From Burkholderia arboris (lineage in GTDB: Bacteria; Pseudomonadota; Gammaproteobacteria; Burkholderiales; Burkholderiaceae), in the NCBI RefSeq assembly GCF_902499125.1, contig NZ_CABVPX010000044.1, positions 1-56,865 on the forward strand: a stretch of DNA of 56,865 nt, read 5' to 3'. The position numbers were made by a program, and so were the translations under genes. Below the pieces are notes generated by a model, which saw only the letters and a list, made by a program, of their open reading frames with translations, had not been told where the DNA came from and did no database searches. Below, in pieces: positions 8,253-16,045 of the stretch. Positions within the stretch are counted from its first letter, which is position 1. Every line of letters starts with the position of its first letter.

Positions 8253-9749
8253 TTATTCGACGTGCTCGCCGTGCAGGACCACGTCGAGGCCTTCGCGCTC
8301 TTCCTCTTCGGACACGCGCAGGCCGATCGTCAGGTCGATCAGTTTCAGCAGCACGAAGCTCAGCACGCCGCTGTAGACCAGCGTGATCAGCACGCCCTTC
8401 GCCTGCAGCAGCAGGCTGCCGTCGGCGCCGCCGATGTCCTTGACCGCGAATACGCCTGTCAGCAGCGCACCGAGAATCCCGCCCACGCCGTGCACGCCGA
8501 ACGCATCGAGCGAATCGTCGTAGCCGAGCTTCGACTTGAGCCACGTCGCCGACCAGAAGCACACGACGCCGGCAGCGATGCCGATCACGAGTGCGCCCGT
8601 CACGCCGACGAAGCCGGCGGCCGGCGTGATCGCGACGAGACCCGCGACCGCGCCCGACACGATGCCGAGCACCGACGGCTTGCCGTGCGTGAGCCATTCG
8701 GCAAACATCCAGCCGAGCGCCGCGCAGGCCGTCGCGACTTGCGTCGTCAGCATCGCGAAACCGGCGCGGCCGTCGGCCGCGACCGCGGAACCCGCGTTGA
8801 AGCCGAACCAGCCGACCCACAGCATCGAGCCGCCGATCATCGTCAGCACGAGGTTGTGCGGCGCCATCGATTCACGGCCGAAGCCGACGCGCTTGCCGAG
8901 CATCAGGCACGACACGAGGCCAGCGATACCGGCGTTGATGTGCACGACGGTGCCGCCCGCGAAATCGAGCACGCCGTCCGACGACAGCCAGCCGGTCGGC
9001 TCCCACACCATGTGCGCGATCGGCACATAGACGATCAGCGACCAGAGCGTCATGAACACGAGCATCGCCGAGAACTTCATCCGGTCGGCGAACGCGCCGC
9101 AGATCAGGGCCGGCGTGATGATCGCGAACGTCATCTGGTAGACGAAGTAGACCGATTCCGGAATCGTCGTCGCGAGATGGCTGACCGTCAGCGTCGTCGC
9201 CTTGTCACCCTTCACGTACGTCATCCCGTGCAGGAACGCGCGCGACAGGCCGCCGATGAAGCCGTTGCCGGGCGTGAACGCGAGGCTGTAGCCGACCACC
9301 GTCCACAGCACCGTGATCACCGCGGTGATCGCGAAGCTCTGCATCACCGTCGCGAGCACGTTCTTCTTGCGGACCATGCCCGCGTAGAACAGCGCGAGGC
9401 CGGGGATCGTCATGAACAGCACGAGCGCGGTCGACGTCAGCATCCACGCGGTGTCGCCCGCGCTGATCTTCGACGAATCGACCGAGAACGGCTCGGTCGG
9501 CGCAGCCGGTGCGGCCGGCGCGGAGGCGGCGGCGGCCGAAGCGTCGGCGGCGCCCGAAGCCGGTGCGGCGAATGCGGCGGTGGCGGACGGCGCCGACGCA
9601 GCCGGAGCGGCGGCAGCCGAGGCGTCGGAAGCGGTGGCGGCGGGCGCGGACGCAGCCGCGGCGGACGCCGCGTCGTCGGCGAGCGCGGGGCCGACGCCGG
9701 CCGCGATCAGCGAGCCGGCCATCAGCAGGGACATCAGAAGTTTGCGCAT
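8253..9749 (-). CDS. amt: Ammonium transporter with an Ala-rich periplasmic extension
   Basis: Inner-membrane Amt/AmtB channel for ammonium. The 498 residues start with a signal peptide (about 1-24, cut after ALA), then about 60 residues made almost only of Ala, Ser, Pro and Thr, then the eleven-helix channel starting near AGDTAWMLTSTALVLFM. The paired pore histidines sit in PIAHMVW and FGVHGVGGILGALLTG. It is 37 bases downstream of glnK, the standard glnK-amtB arrangement in which GlnK plugs the channel when nitrogen is plentiful. The Ala-rich spacer makes the protein longer than E. coli AmtB. Expression is probably driven from the sigma54 promoter before glnK. Confidence 0.95.
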   Translation of the reverse strand: MRKLLMSLLMAGSLIAAGVGPALADDAASAAAASAPAATASDASAAAAPAASAPSATAAFAAPASGAADASAAAASAPAAPAAPTEPFSVDSSKISAGDTAWMLTSTALVLFMTIPGLALFYAGMVRKKNVLATVMQSFAITAVITVLWTVVGYSLAFTPGNGFIGGLSRAFLHGMTYVKGDKATTLTVSHLATTIPESVYFVYQMTFAIITPALICGAFADRMKFSAMLVFMTLWSLIVYVPIAHMVWEPTGWLSSDGVLDFAGGTVVHINAGIAGLVSCLMLGKRVGFGRESMAPHNLVLTMIGGSMLWVGWFGFNAGSAVAADGRAGFAMLTTQVATACAALGWMFAEWLTHGKPSVLGIVSGAVAGLVAITPAAGFVGVTGALVIGIAAGVVCFWSATWLKSKLGYDDSLDAFGVHGVGGILGALLTGVFAVKDIGGADGSLLLQAKGVLITLVYSGVLSFVLLKLIDLTIGLRVSEEEEREGLDVVLHGEHVE

Positions 9750-9786
9750 CTTGGGTTTCCTCTTGTCGCTTGTCTTGTCTGTTCTG

Positions 9787-10125
9787 TTACAGCGCGTCAG
9801 CGCCGGTCTCCCCGGTGCGAATCCGGATCACCTGCTCAATCTGCGTCACGAAGATCTTGCCGTCGCCGATCTTGCCGGTGCGCGCGGCCCGCTCGATCGC
9901 TTCCACCGCCTGGTCGACGAGATCGTCGGACACGGCCGCCTCGATCTTCATCTTCGGCAGGAAATCGACCACGTATTCGGCGCCGCGGTACAGCTCGGTG
10001 TGCCCTTTCTGGCGCCCGAACCCTTTCACCTCCGTCACCGTGATGCCCGAGACGCCAAGCGCCGACAGCGCCTCGCGCGTCTCATCGAGCTTGAACGGCT
10101 TGATGATTGCGGTAATGAGTTTCAT
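9787..10125 (-). CDS. glnK: PII nitrogen regulatory protein GlnK
   Basis: Trimeric PII signal protein that binds ATP/ADP and 2-oxoglutarate and controls the neighbouring ammonium channel. The 112 residues show the PII start MKLITAIIKPFKLDE, the T-loop with the uridylylation site Tyr51 in ELYRGAEY, and the C-terminal GKIGDGKIF segment. The reading frame is open to 10197, but the ATG at 10125 follows an AGAGGA ribosome-binding site and gives the canonical N-terminus. It is the first gene of glnK-amt, with a sigma54 promoter 61-76 bases upstream. Confidence 0.97.
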   Translation of the reverse strand: MKLITAIIKPFKLDETREALSALGVSGITVTEVKGFGRQKGHTELYRGAEYVVDFLPKMKIEAAVSDDLVDQAVEAIERAARTGKIGDGKIFVTQIEQVIRIRTGETGADAL

Positions 10126-10185
10126 GAAGTCCTCTCGCTGGGTTGTCCCGTCGAATTGGTTGGAATGTTGTAACGGACTCTTCTC

Positions 10186-10201
10186 AGCAACTCGCATGCC
10201 A
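10186..10201 (-). promoter_or_regulatory. Sigma54 promoter of glnK-amt
   Basis: The minus strand reads TGGCATGCGAGTTGCT, matching the -24/-12 sigma54 consensus TGGCACGN4TTGC with correct spacing and one mismatch (C to T). The -12 GC lies about 62 bases before the glnK ATG. Sigma54 with NtrC control is the known rule for glnK-amtB operons in proteobacteria. Confidence 0.85.
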
Positions 10202-10448
10202 TGTTGGCCCGAGACCCGTGTCGAATGGCTCCGGAACGGGGTCGCATCCCGTGATGTAAGGTGCAGAAGCCCGGCCGAATGGCCAACGTGGCCCGGTTTG
10301 CTGGCGCGGCGAAAGGAACGTTGCTAGAGTGCACGCACGTCCCGGATTGCCGGGCCATTCACCCATGCGGGCGCCATGCCCGGAATTCGCGCCCCCGGCG
10401 CACCATTTCCGGTCATGCGTGCATCATGGGCACGTACGCAACTGAAGA

Positions 10449-10465
10449 TGCACATTTTTTGTGCA
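10449..10465. promoter_or_regulatory. NtrC-like enhancer palindrome
   Basis: TGCACATTTTTTGTGCA has the TGCAC-N7-GTGCA geometry of NtrC binding sites. It lies about 260 bases upstream of the glnK sigma54 promoter, a normal enhancer distance, and 16 bases before the ubiK start codon on the other strand. It could therefore influence both genes. Confidence 0.6.
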
Positions 10466-10480
10466 AGGAAGGGGAATCAC

Positions 10481-10732
10481 ATGAAGCAACCCAGCGACGT
10501 TTTCAACGATCTGCAGTCGCGCGTCAGCGACCTGCTGAAAAACTCGCCGGCCAAGGACGTCGAGCGCAACGTGAAGGCCATGCTGTCGCAAGGCTTCTCG
10601 AAGCTCGATCTCGTCACGCGCGAGGAATTCGACACGCAGGCCCAAGTGCTCGCCCGCACCCGCGTGCGCCTCGAGGAACTCGAAAAGCGCGTCGCGGAAC
10701 TCGAGCAGAAGCTCGCCGCGCCGCAAGCCTGA
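10481..10732 (+). CDS. ubiK: UbiK/YqiC accessory factor (BMFP family)
   Basis: Small coiled-coil protein of the BMFP/UbiK family, which in E. coli aids the ubiquinone biosynthesis enzymes under aerobic conditions. The 83 residues fit the family: an amphipathic N-terminal half (MKQPSDVFNDLQSRVSDLL), a FDTQAQVLARTR motif, then a coiled coil (LEELEKRVAELEQKL). The ATG at 10481 follows an AAGGAAGGGG ribosome-binding site. The gene stands between the divergent glnK-amt operon and comM, with an NtrC-like palindrome almost touching its start. Confidence 0.85.
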   Translation: MKQPSDVFNDLQSRVSDLLKNSPAKDVERNVKAMLSQGFSKLDLVTREEFDTQAQVLARTRVRLEELEKRVAELEQKLAAPQA

Positions 10733-10816
10733 CGCGCCGCCCGGCCCAAGGTCCGGGCGCGGGCCGCCTCGTGCAGCCCGCGCCCGCCGCCCCGAAGGTG
10801 TTCCGCCGCTCCCCGT

Positions 10817-10916
10817 AGTCCGTCGTTCTTCGCAGCCCCCCGCTCTTCGCCGTCCATCGCTCTTCGCAGTTCGTCGCTCTTCGCAGTTCGTCGTTCCGCA
10901 GTCCTTCGTTCTTTCC
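10817..10916 (+). repeat. Six-copy 17-bp tandem repeat
   Basis: Consecutive imperfect units start at 10817, 10834, 10851, 10868, 10885 (15 bases) and 10900. The consensus is about AGTTCGTCGCTCTTCGC, with TCTTCGC best conserved. It lies between ubiK and comM and is not part of either gene. Copy number is likely to vary between strains. Confidence 0.85.
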
Positions 10917-11011
10917 CCGCGCCACGCCGGCACGCGCGCACCGATTTCTCCGATTCCCGCGGCATGCGGCCCCGAACGGCCGTCGTCCGTCTGTCATGCA
11001 GGAGCCTCGCC

Positions 11012-12610
11012 ATGTCGCTTGCCGTGGTGCGCAGTCGCGCACCCGCCTCCGGCCGCGCGCCGGACGTTACCGTCGAAGTCCATCTCGCCAACGGGCTGCC
11101 CTCGTTCTCGATCGTCGGCCTGCCCGATCTCGAAGTCCGCGAAAGCCGCGAGCGCGTGCGCGCCGCGCTGCAGAACTGCGGATTCGAATTCCCGGTGCGC
11201 CGGATCACCGTCAACCTCGCGCCGGCCGACCTGCCGAAGGAATCGGGCCGGTTCGATTTGCCGATCGCGCTCGGCATCCTTGCCGCGAACGGCCAGATTC
11301 CGGCCGACGCGCTGGCCGGCCGCGAATTCGCGGGCGAGCTGTCGCTGACGGGCGCGCTGCGGCCGATGCGCGGCGCGTTCGCAATGGCGTGCGGCGCCGC
11401 GCGGGACTGGCGCGCAGGGGAAACCGGATCGGAATTCGGCTCGGGCCCGGAGGCCGTCGCGATGCCGGGTTCCGCGGCGGCATCACGCGCGCCCGAGCTA
11501 TACCTGCCGTTCGACAGTGCTGCCGAGGCCGCGCTCGTACCGGGCGTGACCGTGTTCGGGGCGCGCGACCTGCCCGCGCTGTGCGCGCACCTCGCCGATG
11601 CGCCGGACGGGCGGCTCACGCCGGTCGCGGCGCCGTGCCTCGACGGCCTGCCGGCGCCGGCGGCACCCGACCTCGCCGAGGTGGTCGGCCAGCGCGGCGC
11701 CCGGCGCGCGCTCGAAGTCGCCGCCGCGGGCGGTCATCACATGCTGATGGTCGGGCCGCCGGGAGCCGGCAAGTCGATGCTGGCCGCGCGGCTGGCTGGC
11801 CTCCTGCCGCCCCTGACCGACGACGAGGCGTTGACTTCGGCGGCGCTCCTGTCCGCGAGCCGCCTCGGCTTCTCGCCCGCGCAGTGGCGCCGGCGGCCGT
11901 TCCGTTCGCCGCATCACTCGTCGAGCGCCGCCGCGCTGGTCGGCGGCCGCAACCCGCCGCAGCCGGGGGAAATCACGCTCGCGCACCTCGGCGTCCTGTT
12001 TCTCGACGAGCTGCCGGAATTCGACCGGCACGTGCTGGAAATGCTGCGCGAGCCGCTGGAAGCCGGCCGCATCACGATCTCGCGCGCGGCCCAGCAGGCC
12101 GATTTCCCGGCCGCGTGCCAGCTGATCGCCGCGATGAATCCGTGCCCGTGCGGCTGGCACGGCGATCCGTCCGGGCGCTGCCGCTGCTCGCCGGACGTCG
12201 CCGCGCGCTATCTGCGCAAGCTGTCGGGGCCGCTGCTCGATCGCATCGACATCCAGATCGACCTGCCCGCGCTGTCGCCGGCCGAACTCGCGTCGCGCAC
12301 GACGGCGCCCGGCGAGCCGAGCGCGGCGGTGGCCGCGCGCGTCGCGCAGGCGCGCGCGCTGCAGCTCGGCCGGCAGGGCAAGACGAATCACATGCTGAGC
12401 GGCCGCGAGACCGACGACCTGTGCCGGCCGACCGACGAAGGCGAGCGGTTGTTGCGCGAGGCCGGCGAGCGTTTCGGCTGGTCGGCGCGTGCGTATTTCC
12501 GCGTGCTGAAAGTGGCGCGGACGATCGCCGACCTGGCCGGCGACCCGCTGCCGACGGCCGCGCAGATCGCCGAAGCGATCCGCTACCGGCGCGCGCTCAC
12601 GGCGCTCTGA
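11012..12610 (+). CDS. comM: ComM/YifB-family magnesium-chelatase-like AAA+ ATPase
   Basis: ComM is a hexameric helicase that promotes branch migration during natural transformation. The 532-residue protein starts MSLAVVRSRA and has the N-terminal ChlI-like domain (EVHLANGLPSFSIVGLPD), a Walker A GPPGAGKS, a Walker B LFLDELPEF, and the AMNPCPCGW zinc-ribbon motif of this family. I chose ATG 11012 with a CAGGAG ribosome-binding site upstream; the frame is open from 10964 but the family starts here. A Gly/Ala-rich insertion (about residues 140-165) is longer than in E. coli YifB. Confidence 0.93.
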   Translation: MSLAVVRSRAPASGRAPDVTVEVHLANGLPSFSIVGLPDLEVRESRERVRAALQNCGFEFPVRRITVNLAPADLPKESGRFDLPIALGILAANGQIPADALAGREFAGELSLTGALRPMRGAFAMACGAARDWRAGETGSEFGSGPEAVAMPGSAAASRAPELYLPFDSAAEAALVPGVTVFGARDLPALCAHLADAPDGRLTPVAAPCLDGLPAPAAPDLAEVVGQRGARRALEVAAAGGHHMLMVGPPGAGKSMLAARLAGLLPPLTDDEALTSAALLSASRLGFSPAQWRRRPFRSPHHSSSAAALVGGRNPPQPGEITLAHLGVLFLDELPEFDRHVLEMLREPLEAGRITISRAAQQADFPAACQLIAAMNPCPCGWHGDPSGRCRCSPDVAARYLRKLSGPLLDRIDIQIDLPALSPAELASRTTAPGEPSAAVAARVAQARALQLGRQGKTNHMLSGRETDDLCRPTDEGERLLREAGERFGWSARAYFRVLKVARTIADLAGDPLPTAAQIAEAIRYRRALTAL

Positions 12611-12649
12611 GCGCCCTCGGAGGACAAAATCCGGCTGTCAAGACTTGAC

Positions 12650-12658
12650 TTATGCACA
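12650..12658 (+). promoter_or_regulatory. DnaA box match TTATGCACA
   Basis: Matches the relaxed DnaA consensus TTWTNCACA. It is 168 bases upstream of a second, perfect box in the same gap. Alone it could be chance; the clustering is what makes it notable. Confidence 0.4.
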
Positions 12659-12825
12659 ATTTCGCGAATCCGGCCCCGGATCGCGACTCGCCGCGGCCTT
12701 TGCGCGACGGAATCCGCATCTCGTTGTTTTCATTGATTTTTCTCAAACGGCGAGCGAGCGGCCAAACGGGCCGGAAGGCCGTCCGGCATGGCTCAGCGGG
12801 AAATCCGGACAACTTTTCAACAAAG

Positions 12826-12848
12826 TTATCCACATGCGCTGTGGATAG
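12826..12848. promoter_or_regulatory. Inverted pair of DnaA boxes
   Basis: TTATCCACA (12826-12834) is a perfect high-affinity DnaA box. Facing it, five bases later, is TGTGGATAG (12840-12848), the complement of CTATCCACA, one base off. The pair also forms an 8-bp stem with a 5-base loop. There is no dnaA, dnaN, gidA or parA gene near, so this is not the known chromosomal origin. Confidence 0.6.
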
Positions 12849-12943
12849 CCGAAAAAACCTCGCAAAATCCGGTCACTAGCGTCGAAAGCTGCGAATGAAC
12901 TTTCAATTGTCACAGTATGTCCGAGCGCCGTCGCCGGCCGTAA

Positions 12944-13516
12944 TCAATCGAGTTTGAACGAGCCGAAAAACTGGTCGAGCTGCTCCTGCGCGAGCGGCCC
13001 GTCGGCGATCACGACGGCCTGGTACGCATGCCGGCCGCGCGCGGCGAGCCGCGCGACGATCGTCTTGCGTGCGCGATCGCCGCCGGCGGCCGCCCCGGCG
13101 ATGCGCAGCTCGAGCCCGTTCACCGCGCCGCCGGCCGCGAGCGGCACCGGCACCGACGCCGTCTGCGGCGCGCCTTCGAGGTTGCGCGACAGCCCGGCGC
13201 GCAGGAATTCGAGCGCGGCGCGGCGTGTGTCGTCGCGGTCGTCAGGCAGCGTCAGCGTGCCGACCGCGAACACCGCGCCGTCGACGTGCGCGGCCTGCAT
13301 CCGCATCGGCATCGTCGTGCCGCCGATCGCCACCGGCTGCTCCTCGACGGTCGGCTTCGCCGGCAGGTCGATCGTGTAGCCGGCGTCGTTGTGCAACGTG
13401 CGCCAGTCGAACGACGGCGAGCACGCCACCAGCGTGGCGCTCACGCAAGCGAGCGCGGCGAAGTGTCGCAGCGGGCGAAAAAGGGGGCGCAACGAATCGA
13501 TGACTTCCTTCGGCAT
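12944..13516 (-). CDS. Putative lipoprotein of unknown function
   Basis: Not recognised as a named family. The product from ATG 13516 is 190 residues. It has a lipoprotein signal peptide ending in the lipobox ATLVAC (Cys at about residue 32), then SPSFDWRTLHNDAGYTIDLPAKP and a mixed alpha/beta domain, suggesting an outer-membrane-anchored periplasmic protein. A longer frame begins at a TTG (13537) but adds nothing signal-like. It is convergent with comM and divergent from the TlpA-like gene. The GC content matches the core genome. Confidence 0.75.
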   Translation of the reverse strand: MPKEVIDSLRPLFRPLRHFAALACVSATLVACSPSFDWRTLHNDAGYTIDLPAKPTVEEQPVAIGGTTMPMRMQAAHVDGAVFAVGTLTLPDDRDDTRRAALEFLRAGLSRNLEGAPQTASVPVPLAAGGAVNGLELRIAGAAAGGDRARKTIVARLAARGRHAYQAVVIADGPLAQEQLDQFFGSFKLD

Positions 13517-13609
13517 GGCGTGGATCGCGGCAGGCAAAAACGGGCATTATCCGCCGAACCTGAAAACCGGGATGCGTGGTGGCCGCCGGTGCGCGCGCCG
13601 CATTCGCGC

Positions 13610-13615
13610 TAAAAT
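13610..13615 (+). promoter_or_regulatory. Possible -10 element of the TlpA-like gene
   Basis: TAAAAT, inside GCGCTAAAATAAGCGC, lies about 64 bases before the tlpA-like start in the divergent intergenic region. The same CTAAAATAA string stands before the moeB-like gene. The -35 is unclear. Confidence 0.35.
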
Positions 13616-13678
13616 AAGCGCCGAATTTCGACGTCCTTTGCATCGACCCGCGTCATCGACCGACTCCGAGAGCACCAG

Positions 13679-14215
13679 ATGAACACCACGCCTCCCGCCC
13701 GCCGCAGTGCCGGCCCCGTCCGCTACATCGTCGCGGCTGCCGTCGTCGCGGCCATCGCCGTCGCCGGCTTCTTCGCGTTCAACGGCAAGTCCAGCGTGCC
13801 GGACGCGACGTTCACGCTGCTGTCGGGCCAGAAGGTCTCGACCGCCGGCGACCTGAAGGGCAAGGTCTATCTCGTGAACTTCTGGGCGACGAGCTGCGCG
13901 ACCTGCATGCAGGAAATGCCGCAGATGGTCGATACCTACAATCGCTTCAAGGGTCAGGGTCTGGAATTCGTCGCAGTCGCGATGAACTACGATCCGCCGA
14001 TGTACGTCGCGAACTATGCGCAGACGCGCCAGCTGCCGTTCAAGGTCGCGCTCGACGACGGCAGCGTCGCGAAGCAGTTCGGCAACGTGCAGCTCACGCC
14101 GACGACCTTCGTCGTCGACAAGGACGGCAAGATCCTGAAGCGCTATGTCGGCGCGCCGCAGTTCGCGGAACTCGACGCACTGCTCAAGAAGGCGCTCGAC
14201 GGCAACGCGGCCTGA
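13679..14215 (+). CDS. TlpA-like membrane-anchored thioredoxin
   Basis: Thiol-disulfide reductase of the TlpA/ResA class acting in the periplasm. The 178 residues have a single N-terminal membrane anchor (about 15-34) and a thioredoxin fold. The active site is Cys73 and Cys76 in SCATCMQEMP (CATC rather than the common CxPC), and the cis-proline segment is QLTPTTFVVD. Length and order fit the family. A terminator follows, so it is probably monocistronic. Its partner (cytochrome c maturation or another cysteine protein) cannot be told from the context. Confidence 0.9.
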   Translation: MNTTPPARRSAGPVRYIVAAAVVAAIAVAGFFAFNGKSSVPDATFTLLSGQKVSTAGDLKGKVYLVNFWATSCATCMQEMPQMVDTYNRFKGQGLEFVAVAMNYDPPMYVANYAQTRQLPFKVALDDGSVAKQFGNVQLTPTTFVVDKDGKILKRYVGAPQFAELDALLKKALDGNAA

Positions 14216-14265
14216 GCGCCGCCAGATCCGGCTCGAAGGGCCGCCCGCCGCGCCCTTCCCGCACC

Positions 14266-14313
14266 AACGGACCGTACGACCGGACAACCCGGTTCTACGG
14301 TCCGTTTGCTTTT
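14266..14313 (+). terminator. Terminator after the TlpA-like gene
   Basis: An 11-bp outer stem (14266-14276 with 14296-14306) plus an inner CCGG/CCGG pairing, then TTTGCTTTT. It touches the stop codon of the convergent dctD gene and may also act on that transcript. Confidence 0.8.
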
Positions 14314-15668
14314 CAGCGCTCGGTTTCGCCTTTCGCCGACAGCCCGTAGCGTTTCATCTTCTCGTACAGCGTCGCCTTGCCGACATGCAGCCGGTCGGCC
14401 GTCGCGGCGACCGCGCCACCCGTCTGGTTCAGCGCCTCGGCAATCACCGCGCGCTCGAATTGCTCGATGCGCTCCTTCAGCGTCTGGTCGTTGTCCGCGT
14501 CGTCGCCGCCCGCGCCCGTTTCCTGCGGCATGTCGGCCACGCCGAGCACGAAGCGGTCGGCCGCGTTGTGCAGCTCGCGCACGTTGCCGGGCCAGTCGCG
14601 CTGCATCAGGCTCGCACGCTGCCGGTCGGTCAGCACCGGCGCGGGCCGCCCGTAGCGCACGGCCGCATCGAGCATGAAGTGCTCGAACAGCGGCACGATG
14701 TCCTCGCGGCGTTCGGCGAGCGGCGGCAGCGCGATCGTCACGACGTTGAGCCGGTACAGCAGGTCGCGCCGGAACGTGCCGGCCGCGACGAGCTCGCTCA
14801 TGTCGCCCTTCGCGGCCGCGACGACGCGGCAGTTCACGCGGATCGGCTGATTCGAGCCGAGCCGCTCCAGCACGCCGTCCTGCAGCACGCGCAGCAGCTT
14901 CACCTGCAGCGCGAGCGGCATGCTTTCGATTTCATCGAGGAACAGCGTGCCGCCGGACGCGTATTCGAGCTTGCCGACGCGCCGCTTCGCGGCGCCCGTG
15001 AATGCGCCGGGCTCGTAGCCGAACATTTCCGATTCGAACATCGGCTCGGGCAGCGCGCCGCAATTCACCGCGATAAACGGCTTGTCGCGGCGCGGCGACA
15101 GCTCGTGCAGGCTGCGCGCGATCAGTTCCTTGCCGGCGCCCGTGTCGCCGTTGATCAGCACCGACGCATCGGTCGGCGCGACGTTCGCGATCAGCTTGCG
15201 CACCTGCTCGATCGCGGGGCTGCGGCCGATGATGCGCGGTGCGACGACGTTCTGCCCGGCCAGCTCGCGCCGCAGCGCGTGGTTCTCGAGCACCAGCTCG
15301 CGGCGCTCGAGCGCGCGGCGCACCGTCTCGATCAGGCGCTCGGCCGCGAACGGTTTTTCGATGAAATCGTACGCGCCGTCGCGCATCGCCTGCACGGCCA
15401 TCGAGATGTCGCCGTGACCGGTGACGAGAATCACCGGCACGTCGGGCACGCGCTCGCGGCACTGCGCGAGCACGTCGAGCCCGCTCGCGCCGGGCAGCCG
15501 GATGTCGCTGACGATCGCGCCGGCGGTGTCCGCGACGATCGCCTTCTCGGCCGCCTCGGCCGACTCGAAGCCGGCGACGTCGAAGCCCGCCAGTTGAAGG
15601 CTCTGCACGCTCGCCCGGCGAACGAGCGCATCGTCTTCGATATAGATCACTTGCAGCCGGTTGGCCAT
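14313..15668 (-). CDS. dctD: Sigma54-dependent response regulator DctD
   Basis: Two-component regulator that activates dctA when DctB signals C4-dicarboxylates. The 451 residues contain a receiver domain with the acidic pocket EDD (11-13) and phospho-site Asp55 in SDIRLPG, an AAA+ domain with Walker A GDTGAGKE, the sigma54-contacting GAFTGA loop and Walker B GGTLFLDEIE, and a Fis-type helix-turn-helix ending GKATLYEKMKRYGL. I start at ATG 15668; a GTG three codons upstream (15677), closer to an AGGAG, is the alternative. It is the last gene of dctA-dctB-dctD, but a 343-base repeat-filled gap separates it from dctB. Confidence 0.93.
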   Translation of the reverse strand: MANRLQVIYIEDDALVRRASVQSLQLAGFDVAGFESAEAAEKAIVADTAGAIVSDIRLPGASGLDVLAQCRERVPDVPVILVTGHGDISMAVQAMRDGAYDFIEKPFAAERLIETVRRALERRELVLENHALRRELAGQNVVAPRIIGRSPAIEQVRKLIANVAPTDASVLINGDTGAGKELIARSLHELSPRRDKPFIAVNCGALPEPMFESEMFGYEPGAFTGAAKRRVGKLEYASGGTLFLDEIESMPLALQVKLLRVLQDGVLERLGSNQPIRVNCRVVAAAKGDMSELVAAGTFRRDLLYRLNVVTIALPPLAERREDIVPLFEHFMLDAAVRYGRPAPVLTDRQRASLMQRDWPGNVRELHNAADRFVLGVADMPQETGAGGDDADNDQTLKERIEQFERAVIAEALNQTGGAVAATADRLHVGKATLYEKMKRYGLSAKGETER

Positions 15669-16011
15669 CGTACTCACTTGCTCCTGACAAGCCGCGCGGC
15701 GGTCTCGCGCGCGGCTGCGTTGATGCCGGTCGTGCACCGGCCGGGCCTGCGACGGGTCTGGGGCCGGTTCACGCCAATAACGGGCTTGCGCTGTCCACCG
15801 GAAGGGCCGAGCGCAAGGAATACGACGAAGCGAACACTCGACGTATTCGCGAGGAGTATGACGCAGCGATCGGCCCTTCTGGCGGACAGCCCCACGAACG
15901 ACGCTTTCCAAACAGCGGAACGAGCCTTTCCGCCCGCATTGCGGCGTCGTTCGTCGCTTGTCCCCCAAGGGGACTTCCTTCGGGGCGTTTGGCTCGGCCA
16001 AACAACGCCCC
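15669..16011. other. Repeat-filled spacer between dctB and dctD
   Basis: No credible gene: the open frames seen here on both strands are by-products of the inverted repeats. The region contains two long inverted repeats (listed separately), a CCCCAAGGGG/CTTCGGGG motif (15963-15985) and a GGGCGTTTGG/CCAAACAACGCCC hairpin (15983-16010). It has the look of dispersed intergenic repeats of Burkholderia genomes, but I cannot confirm copies elsewhere. Confidence 0.6.
15790..15890. repeat. 24-bp inverted repeat in the dctB-dctD spacer
   Basis: Left arm 15790-15813 and right arm 15867-15890 pair over 24 bases with three mismatches. Within the loop, AATACG and CGTATT form a smaller nested stem. In RNA this would give a long hairpin within the dctB-dctD transcript. 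Confidence 0.8.
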
Positions 16012-16045
16012 TCACTCCTTGCACTGCGAGCGGAAAGGCTCGTTC
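15918..16045. repeat. 16-bp perfect inverted repeat overlapping the dctB 3' end
   Basis: GAACGAGCCTTTCCGC at 15918-15933 has its exact reverse complement at 16030-16045. The right arm lies inside the last codons of dctB, so the repeat supplies the C-terminus of that protein. The dctB stop codon at 16012-16014 is inside the repeat unit. Confidence 0.8.

Larger units (their letters stand above)
12611..12943. other. Convergent intergenic region, AT-rich, with DnaA boxes
   Basis: No credible coding frame. This 333-base gap between the 3' ends of comM and a minus-strand lipoprotein holds three DnaA-box matches (listed separately), an AT-rich stretch around 12721-12750 and two small dyads: AACTTT/AAAGTT (12811-12827) and the DnaA-box pair itself. 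No clear terminator for comM is visible. Confidence 0.6.

Noticed and set aside
12826..12848. DnaA-box hairpin as a comM terminator
   Set aside because: The stem is not followed by a T tract on either strand; the match to DnaA boxes explains it better.
15769..16024. Small open frames on both strands in the dctB-dctD gap
   Set aside because: They arise from the inverted repeats, lack ribosome-binding sites and resemble each other only because the DNA arms do.
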